Assembly (NCBI RefSeq): GCF_029892065.1
Contig: NZ_CP120373.1
Coordinates: 2,115,001 to 2,179,000, forward strand
Direction of reading: 5' to 3'
Source: Sinorhizobium garamanticum
GTDB taxonomy: Bacteria > Pseudomonadota > Alphaproteobacteria > Rhizobiales > Rhizobiaceae
Length of the DNA: 64,000 bases
Numbering within the stretch: position 1 is the stretch's first letter; the number at the start of each line of letters is the position of its first letter. The position numbers and the translations under genes were made by a program. Below the pieces are notes generated by a model. That model saw nothing but the letters and a program-made list of their open reading frames with translations, did no database searches and had not been told where the DNA came from. This document shows positions 45,625-53,976 of this stretch, piece after piece.

Positions 45625-47360
45625 AGGCCGAGGCCGCGCTTCTTCCCGAAGCCCCATTCGATCCCGCCGTCGTTGCGCGCGACGCCGGAGACATGTCGCC
45701 CGATGTGCTTTTCGAGCGACGGCGACCACGGTACGAGCTGGAAGCCGAGACCATCATCGATCATGGCGAAGCGCCCCGAGGCGAGAGCGAAACGCTGGCG
45801 GTAGGTGCCGGCGACGTATTCGCCTGACCCGGCCTTGTTGAATGGCCTGCCTGTCTCGGCGGCGAGTTTCTCTCCAAGCGCTTCGAGCTCCTGCCGGCGC
45901 AGAGTCTCGATCAGATTGCGCGCGAAAATCACGCTGCGGCCTTGGCGCTCTGCAAGCCGGCGTTCGATGAGCTCCTCGGCCCTTCGGTCCATGGCGTCCC
46001 GAACCTCGGCGCCAAATCCGCCGCTGCCGAGGGCAACCGGTTCGGGCGCGATCGCCTGCCGGTCGAGCCAAGTAGCACCGTTCGCCGTGATTTGCTGCTC
46101 GATCGTAAGATCCGACCGTACGGCGAGCGCGACCCGGCGCCGCCCTTGCGCGTCATCGAACTTTCTCAGTTCGACGATGGATCCGGTCGGGCCATCGCCG
46201 GCGGCATCGAGATCGGCCAGCTTGATGTGATGGGTGCGGCCATCGACGCCGTCGACCACGGCATAGGCCGTGCCCTTGAGTTCGTCATCCAAACCGCGGT
46301 CGACCAGGCGGCCGATGACGGGCGTGTCGAGACTCTCGCCTGCAAGAACATAGCTCGCCGTGCTCCGTTCGATGCCGCGCTCCGACAGGCCGCGGTGGAT
46401 TCGCTTGATGATGTCACCGCGCTCGCCGAGCTCGCGCAGCGTCGCCTCCGCATTCTCGGCGATGACCCACTGGGCAGGGCCAACCTGATCGGCAAGCCCG
46501 AGGGATTCGAGTTTGCGCAGCCTGCCGACCTTGAGGGCGTGGAATTCGTCGGGCTGTCGATCGGGATGCGGTGCGAGATCGATAACGCCGGTGCGATAGC
46601 TGTCGCGCGCGAGCTGGCGGTCGAGGTTGGTCCAGCGCTCGCTATCGATCTGACGTTCGAGCGTCTGCCGGATCTCCTGATCTGTGCGCGGGCCGAGCTC
46701 CTGGGTGATGAGGTCACGCGCGCGATCGCGCATGCCTTCCTTGATGTAGTCGCGCGAGATGACGAGGTTCTCGCCGTCACCGCGGACGCCGCGGACAATG
46801 ATATGGACGTGTGGGTGCTCGGTGTTCCAATGATCGACGGCAACCCAGTCGAGCCGGGTGTCGAGGTCCTTCTCCATCTGACCGACAAGCCCGCGCGTGA
46901 AGGCCTTGAGGTCGGACATCTGCAACGCGTCGTCGGGAGAGACGATGAAGCGGAAATGATGCCGGTCGCCGTCGCAGCGTTCGGCGAAGGCCTTCGGGTC
47001 CGCCTCGTCGACTCCGGGACCGAATAACCGCGCCTTCTCCCCGTCCCGGGTGACGCCCTCGCGCCGCAGATAGTTGAGATGGGTGGCGAGCGGTGCGCTC
47101 TTGCCGCCGAGACGGACAACGCGCGCCTTGACGACGCAGCCGCGCGATCGGGAAGTGATGAGGCGATTGGCCTGGAGGGAGGCACGCTGTCCGCGCCCGA
47201 AGCGCGAGCGGTTCCCAGGGCCAATCTTCCCCTGTCGTGAAACTGAGCCGCCGGCGCGCTGGGCGGCGGCAAGCGCCTGGGCGATGAAGGGCCTGGCGCG
47301 CTGCGCGCTGGGGGAGCGGATGCGACCAGGCCGAATGCGGAAGTCGTCTTCCTCGCTCAT
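45621..47360 (-). CDS. DUF3363/VirD2-type conjugative relaxase
   Basis: The 579-residue protein nicks DNA at oriT and pilots it to the recipient. The N-terminal relaxase part has VVKARVVRLGGKSAPLATHLNYLRREG, the metal-binding HHFRFIVSPDD and the NTEHPHVHIIVRG histidine motif. The DUF3363 C-terminal part has SLEKHIGRHVSGVARNDGGIEW. The start at 47360 is the ATG before EEDDFRIRPGRIRS. A candidate oriT lies just upstream. It overlaps the convergent exporter gene by 4 bases. Confidence 0.93.
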   Translation of the reverse strand: MSEEDDFRIRPGRIRSPSAQRARPFIAQALAAAQRAGGSVSRQGKIGPGNRSRFGRGQRASLQANRLITSRSRGCVVKARVVRLGGKSAPLATHLNYLRREGVTRDGEKARLFGPGVDEADPKAFAERCDGDRHHFRFIVSPDDALQMSDLKAFTRGLVGQMEKDLDTRLDWVAVDHWNTEHPHVHIIVRGVRGDGENLVISRDYIKEGMRDRARDLITQELGPRTDQEIRQTLERQIDSERWTNLDRQLARDSYRTGVIDLAPHPDRQPDEFHALKVGRLRKLESLGLADQVGPAQWVIAENAEATLRELGERGDIIKRIHRGLSERGIERSTASYVLAGESLDTPVIGRLVDRGLDDELKGTAYAVVDGVDGRTHHIKLADLDAAGDGPTGSIVELRKFDDAQGRRRVALAVRSDLTIEQQITANGATWLDRQAIAPEPVALGSGGFGAEVRDAMDRRAEELIERRLAERQGRSVIFARNLIETLRRQELEALGEKLAAETGRPFNKAGSGEYVAGTYRQRFALASGRFAMIDDGLGFQLVPWSPSLEKHIGRHVSGVARNDGGIEWGFGKKRGLGL

Positions 47361-47412
47361 GAGCGGAAGCCCGCACATCGAGCTAATCTGCGAGGATTAA
47401 AGAGAAATCGGA

Positions 47413-47453
47413 GAATTCGCGAGGTGCGCGCATTTTGCGCACCTCGCGAATTC
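47413..47453. repeat. long inverted repeat, candidate oriT
   Basis: GAATTCGCGAGGTGCGC (47413-47429) is the exact reverse complement of 47437-47453, with a 7-base centre. It begins 53 bases upstream of the relaxase start, where oriT sites of such elements usually lie. It could instead be a regulator site or a bidirectional terminator, though no T-run follows. Interval 47454-47604 shows no gene. Confidence 0.6.
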
Positions 47454-47604
47454 GCGGCGCAAGCCCTTGAAAAACCACGACCGTCATCAGCCGCACATCG
47501 CGGCTCTTTATCCTGCCATCGTACGGTCGTGTTTCCAGCTTCCCGCCCCAACGCTCTCCATGATGCGCTTGGGCTCGCTGCTCTGCGCTTTCCGAAGGGA
47601 GTGC

Positions 47605-48381
47605 TCATGGCGCACCACGCGGTTCATTGCGTGCAACGAAAAGTGCGTTTGTGCGCGGTTCGGGTGCAGAAAAATTGCGCGCTACCGACGATTTTTCGGC
47701 ACCGTCGGTGCGCTGCGGTTGCGCAGGTTCCCGTGCGGTTGGCGTTGCGCTCGTGCGCGTCACGAAGAGCGGCGCTTGCATCCAGGACGGCTGCTCGGGC
47801 GCCGTCGCGACCGCTACACCGGCGAGGTAGCCCGGACCGAGAAGAGGAGCGATGGAGGCGACATAGGCGCGGGTCTCGGCCGGCAGCTGGCGGCCAGACG
47901 CGAGATGTTCGTCGTAGCGTTTCGGCCCCGCATTATAGGCCGCGAGAAAGCCCGGAGAGCCATAACGATCGTACATTTCGCGCAGGTACGCCGCGCCCGC
48001 CAGAATGTTGTCACGCGGAGCATAAGGATCATTGCCGAGACGATAGCGGACGCGCAGTTCGGCCCAAGTATCCGGCATGATCTGCATCAGACCTATGGCG
48101 CCGGCGCGCGAGAGAGCGTGCATATCCCCCGCGCTTTCGGCGCGCATGACGGCGCGAATCCATGACTGCGGAATGGCGAAGCGCTGCGCCGCCTCCGCGA
48201 TGTGGGCAGCATAGGAATCAGCAGGCGCGGGACGCGCGGTTGGCGCTGTCTGTGCGGTGACACCGGCATGAGGCAATGCTGCGACGAACAGGCCGGAAAG
48301 GAGGAGGAAGGGAACGAGCCGGGCTGCGCGAGGCAGCCCGAACGCGATCATGGCGAAGCGACGCGTGCAGTTCTCGTGCAT
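47605..48381 (-). CDS. conjugation-associated lytic transglycosylase
   Basis: The 258-residue protein has a signal peptide (RLVPFLLLSGLFVAALPHAGVTA) and an SLT domain: catalytic Glu in RAVMRAESAGD, then AIGLMQIMPDTWAELRVRY, ILAGAAYLREMYDRYG and FLAAYNAGPKRYDEH. It opens the cell wall for the mating channel. An ATG at 48381 is used; 48351 is possible. The C-terminal 60 residues are low complexity. Confidence 0.92.
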   Translation of the reverse strand: MHENCTRRFAMIAFGLPRAARLVPFLLLSGLFVAALPHAGVTAQTAPTARPAPADSYAAHIAEAAQRFAIPQSWIRAVMRAESAGDMHALSRAGAIGLMQIMPDTWAELRVRYRLGNDPYAPRDNILAGAAYLREMYDRYGSPGFLAAYNAGPKRYDEHLASGRQLPAETRAYVASIAPLLGPGYLAGVAVATAPEQPSWMQAPLFVTRTSATPTAREPAQPQRTDGAEKSSVARNFSAPEPRTNALFVARNEPRGAP

Positions 48382-48385
48382 CGCT

Positions 48386-48721
48386 TCAGTCCCGCTCGGC
48401 GCGCTTTTGCGGCCGGTTCCAGTAGAGACCCCAGGCGGTCTTGTCGTCGCCCGACTGGAACAGGTTTGCGCGGATCGGCGATGCGAGAGCGGGATCGTCG
48501 ATCTGCAGCGAGACATAGTCGCCGGCCTTCTCGCCGGTGCGTTTCCAGCCGGCGCCGATCTCTGGTCCATCGTCGTCGCCGAGGTGGATGCGGTAGTCGG
48601 GCGCGTTCTCGGCGTCCGATGGTTCGGCAGGAATGAGCACGATGTCGGCGTTGAGCACGAGCGTGCGCAGCGTTCCCGAATAGCCGGTCTTGGTGCGCGT
48701 GAATTGACCGATCTGGGTCAT
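48386..48721 (-). CDS. DUF736 family protein (first copy)
   Basis: The 111-residue protein MTQIGQFTRTKTGYSGTLRTLVLNADIVLIP... with IGAGWKRTGEKAGDYVSLQIDDPALASPIRANLF fits DUF736, a family nearly always found on conjugative elements. Function unknown. A second, diverged copy is at 53977-54300. It lies between the peptidase and transglycosylase genes. Confidence 0.9.
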   Translation of the reverse strand: MTQIGQFTRTKTGYSGTLRTLVLNADIVLIPAEPSDAENAPDYRIHLGDDDGPEIGAGWKRTGEKAGDYVSLQIDDPALASPIRANLFQSGDDKTAWGLYWNRPQKRAERD

Positions 48722-48757
48722 GGCCAGTCTCCTTATGGGTGGGTTTGAGGGAGGTTT

Positions 48758-49303
48758 TCAGCGCGTTGGGGCGCGCCATTCGTAACGGCCGGAGCCGTCT
48801 TCGTCGGTCCACAGGGGGACCGCACGACCGAGGACAGAACTGTCGGGGAGAGGTCCGAAGTAACGGCCGTCGAGGCTGTCCTGGACCTGCCAGTTCATGA
48901 GAAAGAGTTGGCCCTTTGCTATGATGCGGCAGCCCTGCCAAACGGGCAGTTCGCGCCCCTCGCGATCGCGATCGAGCGCGGCGGCGATGAACGCGCCATC
49001 GACCAGGACGTCGCGGCCGGTGCGACAGACCGTCTGCCCGGGAAGTGCGACCACGCGCTTCATCAGCGGCACGCCGCGTGGCAGGTATCCGCGCTCATGC
49101 ATGAAAGTTGCGAGCGGCTCAGGTGCGGTGACGGCAACGAGGTCGGCCACTTCGAGGCGGTCTGCCGGAGTGATTTCATAGAGGCCGATGGGCGTGCTCG
49201 CGGAAGCATTCCAGACGAGCCTGAGCGGCATCGTGATGAAGGCGGTGATGATGATCACCATCGTCGCGAAATACGCCGTCATGAGATAGGCGAAGCGGCT
49301 CAT
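48758..49303 (-). CDS. traF: TraF-type S26 signal peptidase
   Basis: The 181-residue membrane peptidase has an N-terminal membrane segment (YFATMVIIITAFITMPL), catalytic Ser in ASTPIGLYEI and Lys in LMKRVVALPGQTVC, with NWQVQDSLDGRYFGPL near the end. TraF proteins of this kind mature and cyclise the TrbC pilin. Start 49303 overlaps the DUF2840 stop (ATGA). Confidence 0.93.
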   Translation of the reverse strand: MSRFAYLMTAYFATMVIIITAFITMPLRLVWNASASTPIGLYEITPADRLEVADLVAVTAPEPLATFMHERGYLPRGVPLMKRVVALPGQTVCRTGRDVLVDGAFIAAALDRDREGRELPVWQGCRIIAKGQLFLMNWQVQDSLDGRYFGPLPDSSVLGRAVPLWTDEDGSGRYEWRAPTR

Positions 49304-49821
49304 GACGTGGTCCTCCGGCGCAGGAGGTACGCCTGGTGCTGTTCGGGCGTGTAAGCGCGCGGTTGCTGCCCGGCAGTCAGGCGGTTGTGGACGTGCCGCC
49401 AATGGTCCGGCGAGACGTCTGCTGCTACGATGTCGAGCGCTTCGATCGCATCGATTGCCTGCAGCACTTGCTCGACTCTCGGCCAGCTTTCGACCTTGAG
49501 GAGGATGTCGCCGCCAGGGCGCACGAAGGGCAGCGTTTGGTAAGCCTCACCCGGCGCGACGGCGCGCACGATATCGAGGCGCGAGATGATCGTGCCGAAG
49601 TCGTTCGACGCCCAGCGGACGAATGCGAAGATCGTGTCCGGGCGGAAAAAGAGCACGCGCCGGCGCCGATCGAGGATCTGCTCGTGGGCTGGCTCACCGA
49701 AGCTGATCCAGTTCTCGATTTTCTTCTCAACCCAGGTGAGTTCGACGCGCGTGAGATTGTCGGTTGGACTGGCGGCCGGCACAGGGCCGCCGCGCACGCG
49801 GGGGGCCGCGGTGCCGGTCAT
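49300..49821 (-). CDS. DUF2840 family protein
   Basis: The 173-residue protein contains LTRVELTWVEKKIENWISFGEPAHEQILDRRRRVLFFRPDTIFAFVRWASNDFGTIISRLDIVRA, the DUF2840 pattern found between parA and traF in Tn4371-like elements. Function unknown. The start at 49821 overlaps the upstream gene's stop; the longer frame is not supported. Confidence 0.88.
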   Translation of the reverse strand: MTGTAAPRVRGGPVPAASPTDNLTRVELTWVEKKIENWISFGEPAHEQILDRRRRVLFFRPDTIFAFVRWASNDFGTIISRLDIVRAVAPGEAYQTLPFVRPGGDILLKVESWPRVEQVLQAIDAIEALDIVAADVSPDHWRHVHNRLTAGQQPRAYTPEQHQAYLLRRRTTS

Positions 49822-50072
49822 GATGGGTCTCCTTCGGATGGTGGGAATTCTCGGATCAGCAGGTCGCGGAGCATGTCCGCGACGGTCATCCCGCGCTGGA
49901 ACGCGGTGATCTTGATGCGGCCGCGCAGCTCCGGCGTGACGTCGATGGTGAGGCGCGCGCTGAATGGCGAGGTGTCGCCGGAGCACTTGTCGTCGGCATC
50001 GGCAGCTTTGATCCACCGCTCAGGATCGGCGGGGCGAGCCGCAAAGCCGCGCCTGGAGGATCGCTCGCTCAT
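49818..50072 (-). CDS. small ribbon-helix-helix partition or regulatory protein
   Basis: An 84-residue protein whose second half reads FSARLTIDVTPELRGRIKITAFQRGMTVADMLRDLLIREFP, an RHH-type DNA-binding domain. It overlaps parA on one side and DUF2840 on the other. By position it may serve as the ParB-like centromere-binding partner of ParA. Confidence 0.85.
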   Translation of the reverse strand: MSERSSRRGFAARPADPERWIKAADADDKCSGDTSPFSARLTIDVTPELRGRIKITAFQRGMTVADMLRDLLIREFPPSEGDPS

Positions 50073-50722
50073 GGCGTGATCCTCCGCGCGCGAAGCGCAT
50101 CGATCTCGGCAGCGAGCGCGTGAACCTCGCGCGTCGCCGGGCTTTCGTCGTCGAGCTCGAAGACGAGACGCCCGGACTGCGCGGCGTCGGCGAAGGCGAC
50201 TCGCTGACCAATTGTCGCCGACAAGACTGGTGGGTCGTGGTCGGCGAGCGCCTCGGCGGTATCGCGCGCGAGGATGGTGCGCGTGGCGCAGCGATTGAGA
50301 ACGAACCGAGCGGCGAGCTCGGGACGGTAGATGCGGGCTTCGGCGAGCAGTGCCAGCATCTCCGCCGAAGCCCATCCATCGAAGGGCGACGGCTGGACCG
50401 GGATCAGCACCAGCTCGGCGGCGAGCAGCGCGGAGCGCATCAAGCCGGCCACTCTGGGCGGCCCGTCGATAACGACATGATCGCAACTGCGGGCGAGTTC
50501 GGGCGCCTCGCGATGGAGCGTATCGCGCGCCAGGCCGACGACACTAAAGAGGCGCGCGTGGCGCTCGCGAGCGCGTTGCTCGGACCAGTCGAGAGCCGAG
50601 CCCTGGGGATCGGCATCGATCAGTGTGACACGTTGTCCGAGCCGCGCCCATTCGCCGGCAAGATGCAGCGCCAACGTCGTCTTGCCGACGCCGCCCTTCT
50701 GGTTGAGGAGCGCGATGATCAT
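50069..50722 (-). CDS. parA: ParA-type partition ATPase
   Basis: The 217-residue ATPase has the deviant Walker A QKGGVGKTTLALHLAG, then LIDADPQGSALDWSEQR and VVIDGPPRVAGLMRSALLAAELVLIPVQPSPFD. It would segregate an extrachromosomal form of the element. It overlaps repA by 4 bases. Confidence 0.94.
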   Translation of the reverse strand: MIIALLNQKGGVGKTTLALHLAGEWARLGQRVTLIDADPQGSALDWSEQRARERHARLFSVVGLARDTLHREAPELARSCDHVVIDGPPRVAGLMRSALLAAELVLIPVQPSPFDGWASAEMLALLAEARIYRPELAARFVLNRCATRTILARDTAEALADHDPPVLSATIGQRVAFADAAQSGRLVFELDDESPATREVHALAAEIDALRARRITP

Positions 50723-51834
50723 CGAGCGCCTCCGGTGCGACGCGGAAAGCGAAGCTGTGCAGGCTGATCGGATGCCGCTGAACGGTGCGGCGTTGACGGC
50801 GGGTGCGCGAGGTTTTTGCCGCCGCCATCAATAAGAAAGTTAGATTCTCTGTTAGATTCTAAGTTAAGGCCCGGGATCGCCGTTTCAGGCCAGAGACTTA
50901 GCTGCGATCCGTGCGCCCGAAATCCCGATAGGGCTGCGCCCGAAATCCCGATAGTCGTTGCGCCCGAAGTCCCGAGTGGTTCCACAGCCTTATCCACAGG
51001 GGCTGTGGATAAGTTGCCGGGCAGGATGCGCAGTAGTTCGCGTTGCCCATCTCGCTCGATCTGCAGCCGATAGCCGGGGAGAGGCTGGCGCTGCACGATG
51101 CGGCGAAGGTCGAAGGCGAAGTCGGAGACCCTCGAGAGGCTTCCCGACTTTTCGTGCAGATGCGGGATCTCGAAGAGCCAACCCCGCGGTTGGCGGCCAG
51201 CGTGCTTGCGGGCGACGCGATAAAGCCAGCGTTCGATTCCGCCAGTTAGGCGGAAATAGGCGGGATCGATCGCGAGCACGAGCGAGCGGTCGACGACACC
51301 TCGGTAGAACCAGTCGGGCAGGACGAACTCCATGCCCTCGGTGCGACCGTCACGCGTCGCGCATTCTTCCCATTCGTTGATCCAGGAGAACTGATGGCGG
51401 CGCCAATGCTCGCCGTGTCGAATGGTCGTGCGGATCGAGGTCGACTGAAGCCGTGCGAGTGCGCCCTTCAGCAACTTGTATTCGCGCGCGCCCGTGTCGC
51501 GACCGACGGCGGTCAGGAGCTGATAGGGGGTGAAGCGCAGGAAGCGCGAGGTCTTGAGGCCGATGTTTTCCGCCTCGACGATCTGGCTCGCTGCCCAGAT
51601 CAGGACGTCGGCGTCCCAGATGTTCGCCATCCCGTGCTCGGGCACCGCAAAGACTTCCACCTGCACGTCGCCTGATTTGTATAGAATCGGCGTCACGCGC
51701 TTGGCCTTGGCGAGCGAGAAGAAGGGTCGCTCCATCAGGTCGCGCTGATCGCGCGGGCTGGCGTCGCCTGTGGCTACAACGAAGGGGTCGAGCTTGCTGC
51801 GCTCGCTTGGGGTGATGAGGCGCCGCCGCTTCAT
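50719..51834 (-). CDS. repA: plasmid-type replication initiator (RepA, RPA family)
   Basis: The 371-residue protein has DLMERPFFSLAKAKRVTPILYKSGDVQVEVFAVPEHGMANIWDADVLIWAASQI, RFTPYQLLTAVGRDTGAREYKLLKGALARLQST and YRVARKHAGRQPRGWLFEIPHLHEKSGS, the plasmid-initiator pattern. It would start theta replication. The 3' third of the gene holds iteron-like repeats, DnaA boxes and an AT-rich stretch, and that tail (about residues 270-371) is not conserved-looking. With parA it suggests the excised element can replicate. Confidence 0.92.
   Translation of the reverse strand: MKRRRLITPSERSKLDPFVVATGDASPRDQRDLMERPFFSLAKAKRVTPILYKSGDVQVEVFAVPEHGMANIWDADVLIWAASQIVEAENIGLKTSRFLRFTPYQLLTAVGRDTGAREYKLLKGALARLQSTSIRTTIRHGEHWRRHQFSWINEWEECATRDGRTEGMEFVLPDWFYRGVVDRSLVLAIDPAYFRLTGGIERWLYRVARKHAGRQPRGWLFEIPHLHEKSGSLSRVSDFAFDLRRIVQRQPLPGYRLQIERDGQRELLRILPGNLSTAPVDKAVEPLGTSGATTIGISGAALSGFRAHGSQLSLWPETAIPGLNLESNRESNFLIDGGGKNLAHPPSTPHRSAASDQPAQLRFPRRTGGAR
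50831..50868. other. AT-rich stretch with direct repeats (possible unwinding element)
   Basis: In an otherwise GC-rich region this stretch contains GTTAGATTCT twice (50839-50848, 50851-50860; 12-base period). It lies about 50 bases from the iteron-like repeats, the usual layout of a DNA unwinding element beside iterons and DnaA boxes. Function inferred. Confidence 0.5.
50913..50978. repeat. three iteron-like repeats inside the 3' end of repA
   Basis: GCGCCCGAAATCCCGATAG occurs at 50913-50931 and 50936-50954, with a close variant (GCGCCCGAAGTCCCGAGTG) at 50960-50978. Spacings of 23 and 24 bases are not a multiple of 3, so the repeats are not kept for the protein sequence. Iterons bound by the initiator are the natural reading. 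Confidence 0.7.
50990..51012. other. two inverted perfect DnaA boxes (candidate vegetative origin)
   Basis: TTATCCACA at 50990-50998 and its reverse complement TGTGGATAA at 51004-51012, both exact matches to the DnaA 9-mer, 5 bases apart. They lie 12 bases from the third iteron-like repeat. Confidence 0.75.
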
Positions 51835-51845
51835 GATGGGCGGCC

Positions 51846-52127
51846 TCAGCGCAGGTGGCGGCCGATGTGGGCGAGCTGTACGGGATCGTGGCGTTTCGCC
51901 GGCAGGACCTCACCGCGCGGGTCGGAGGTCGAGGTGACCATGCCGCGGTCGGCCCAGGCCTGCAGATCCTCGATCGCGTAGACGACGCGTCCGCCGAGTT
52001 TGCGATAGGCCGGGCCGGTCCCATAGGTCCGGTGCTTCTCGAGCGTGCGGCCGGATAGACCGAGAAAGCGAGCGGCTTCGGGGGTTCGGAGATAACGTGG
52101 GGGTATGCCGGATAGGCTGGGTGTCAT
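51846..52127 (-). CDS. AlpA-like helix-turn-helix regulator
   Basis: The 93-residue protein has an excisionase/AlpA-type winged motif: RYLRTPEAARFLGLSGRTLEKHRTYGTGPAYRKLGGRVVYAIEDLQAWAD. Such proteins precede repA in Tn4371-like elements and may regulate replication or transfer. Start 52127 follows the family; it lies 11 bases from repA. Confidence 0.9.
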   Translation of the reverse strand: MTPSLSGIPPRYLRTPEAARFLGLSGRTLEKHRTYGTGPAYRKLGGRVVYAIEDLQAWADRGMVTSTSDPRGEVLPAKRHDPVQLAHIGRHLR

Positions 52128-52264
52128 GGTCGGGGCCTCCGTGGTTTCGGTGGGGCCGCTGGTTGTCAGCGGTGAGCGAAGGCCACGGTGGCGAAGGAAG
52201 GCCGGCAGGAGGGAGTGCGAAGATAAGAATCTAAAAATCACCCCCCTCGAAGAGGATGAATTCG

Positions 52265-53039
52265 TCAGGATCGACGACGATGCCGCAGGAGAGCGCGATA
52301 GCCGCCGGCAATCATGGCGAGGCCGTCCTTGACGAGATCCATCGTTGCATCTCGGAGCGCCGACGTCTTCCAGGCCTCGGTGGCGACCCGGTCTTTGCCG
52401 AAGAGGACCTCGGCGATTTCGCGGTAGCTTGCGCCGTTAGCGCGTCCGTCGACAGCTTGCAGCATATTGCGCAAACGACGCCGGCGCTGAGGCGTCAGGC
52501 GCGCGTCGCTTGGAATGGTTCGGCCGAGCAGTCCTCGCATGAGGCGAGAGACGGAGTGAAGGCGGTCGGGAGCATCGACATCGAGCGGGATGAGGGCAGC
52601 GAGCGGCTGGTCCGCTACGGCGTCGGCCAAAAAAAGCAAATTGGCGGTCTCGCCGCCGCCCAGTGCGTGGCGGACGAAGACTCCACGTTCGGAAGCCTGA
52701 CCCTCAGTGACATTGGAAACGCTCAGGAGACTGGGTTTGGAGCGAACCGAGGACGGCGATGGCGCTAATAGCACCATGGAGGTGTCGATGTCGGGTGACC
52801 AGAAGACGTTGGTTTGCTTTGCGTTGAGATCGGGAGGAATGGCGAAAGTGTAGCCCCCAGCGCGAGCGAAGCGTATTGGTCACGCGCTCGCGATCGGCGT
52901 CTGAAAATTGAGTCGCTTGGTAGTCCGCCTGGTAATTGCTGTTACGGCGCAACCATTCCCAGGCGAAGTCGGGACCAGAGAGATCATCAACATAGTCGTA
53001 GGTCGATGATGATCTCCAGCGTGATGTGTCCGGAATCAT
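52265..53039 (-). pseudogene. DUF6499-DUF2285 regulator, split by a frameshift
   Basis: The N-terminal part (MIPDTSRWRSSSTYDYVDDLSGPDFAWEWLRRNSNYQADYQ...RWG) is read from 53039. The C-terminal part (TFAIPPDLNAKQTNVFWSPDIDTSMVLLAPSP... and the DUF2285 block RLTPQRRRRLRNMLQAVDG...YREIAEVLFG) is in another frame. The switch falls at a run of five G at 52854-52858 (C on the + strand); four G would restore one frame and a protein of about 257 residues. It may be a real inactivation or a homopolymer sequencing error. Confidence 0.75.
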
Positions 53040-53161
53040 GACCTTCACTCCACGCGCATCCAATGGTGGATACGAGGCAGTCATGATTCCGGCACGATTC
53101 GCTTTGCGGAAGCCGCGGCGTTGGCGCTGCGCGTTGCGCCAAATGCACGTTTTCTGGACGA

Positions 53162-53416
53162 TTAGCGTCCTTCTCGGACAAGTTGACGGTAGCCGTGCTC
53201 CGTCATCCAGCGGGCCCGCGCGAGATGCGTGTCGTGGACGCGCCGTGCGCGTTCGGGTTCGCGGTCGGGGTCGAGCCCGAACAGGATGGAAACGGCTTCG
53301 CGCCAACTGGCGCCATCGGTCGCGGCATCGAGCAAGCGCAGGTAGAGCTTCATATGTTCCCGGTCATAGGCAGTGAGGACCGGGCTCTGTGGTGGTTCGT
53401 TCAAAAAATCGGGCAT
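53162..53416 (-). CDS. short DUF2285-family protein
   Basis: An 84-residue protein with VLTAYDREHMKLYLRLLDAATDGASWREAVSILFGLDPDREPERARRVHDTHLARARWMTEHGYRQLV, matching the DUF2285 helical domain. DUF2285 proteins on conjugative elements act as regulators in some rhizobial ICEs. It lies 122 bases upstream of the split DUF6499-DUF2285 gene on the same strand. A related helix-turn-helix gene precedes it. Confidence 0.85.
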   Translation of the reverse strand: MPDFLNEPPQSPVLTAYDREHMKLYLRLLDAATDGASWREAVSILFGLDPDREPERARRVHDTHLARARWMTEHGYRQLVREGR

Positions 53417-53537
53417 CTAAGCTGTCGTCCCATTGCCTGAATCATACGCGGCGAGTTGGAGATTGTTAACCCTACCGGGCGGCAATAACTGAAGCCGCCA
53501 GAAGCAAACACTGCTCAGATGAAGGGGTTTTGACGCC

Positions 53538-53786
53538 TTAACCGCGACGTTCGGTTTTCCCACGAACAAGCATCACTCCCTCACCCTGTTCGGATGAGAG
53601 GAAGACGATGTTATTGCTTTCGAAGGCGCGGCGGACTTGATCGCGCGTGCTCTCATACACCGCGAGGCCGCTTTCGGACTCGAGGCGCTTCAACGCGGTC
53701 AGCGATACCTGGGCCTTGTCAGCGAGCGTCTCCTGCGTCCATCCGAGCAACGCGCGTGCGGCCCGCGACTGTCGGGCGGTGATCAT
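53538..53786 (-). CDS. XRE-family helix-turn-helix regulator
   Basis: An 82-residue protein with ITARQSRAARALLGWTQETLADKAQVSLTALKRLESE, a Cro/C1-type helix-turn-helix, followed by a short FESNNIVFLSSEQGEGVMLVRGKTERR tail. The tail is typical of a small clade of such regulators on rhizobial elements. It probably controls the neighbouring transfer or replication genes. Confidence 0.88.
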   Translation of the reverse strand: MITARQSRAARALLGWTQETLADKAQVSLTALKRLESESGLAVYESTRDQVRRAFESNNIVFLSSEQGEGVMLVRGKTERRG

Positions 53787-53938
53787 ACATGATCACCTCC
53801 CACCGACACAGCGCCATACGCCAGAACTACGACTAAAATAGTCGCTCTCTCTCATCGAAGCCAGTCATTTGTGCCGGGCTTTGAAGGAATTTTGGCGATT
53901 TGCGGCGAACTGATTCGGTCGCTCGCGAATAAGGAAGC

Positions 53939-53964
53939 CCCCGCCCGGTGGTGACCGGGCGGGG
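53939..53964 (-). terminator. strong GC hairpin downstream of the second DUF736 gene
   Basis: CCCCGCCCGGT (53939-53949) and its exact complement (53954-53964) around a 4-base loop, 13 bases after the DUF736 stop on the minus strand. The following minus-strand bases (CTTCCTTATT) are moderately T-rich. Confidence 0.65.
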
Positions 53965-53976
53965 CGTTGCGGGTGG

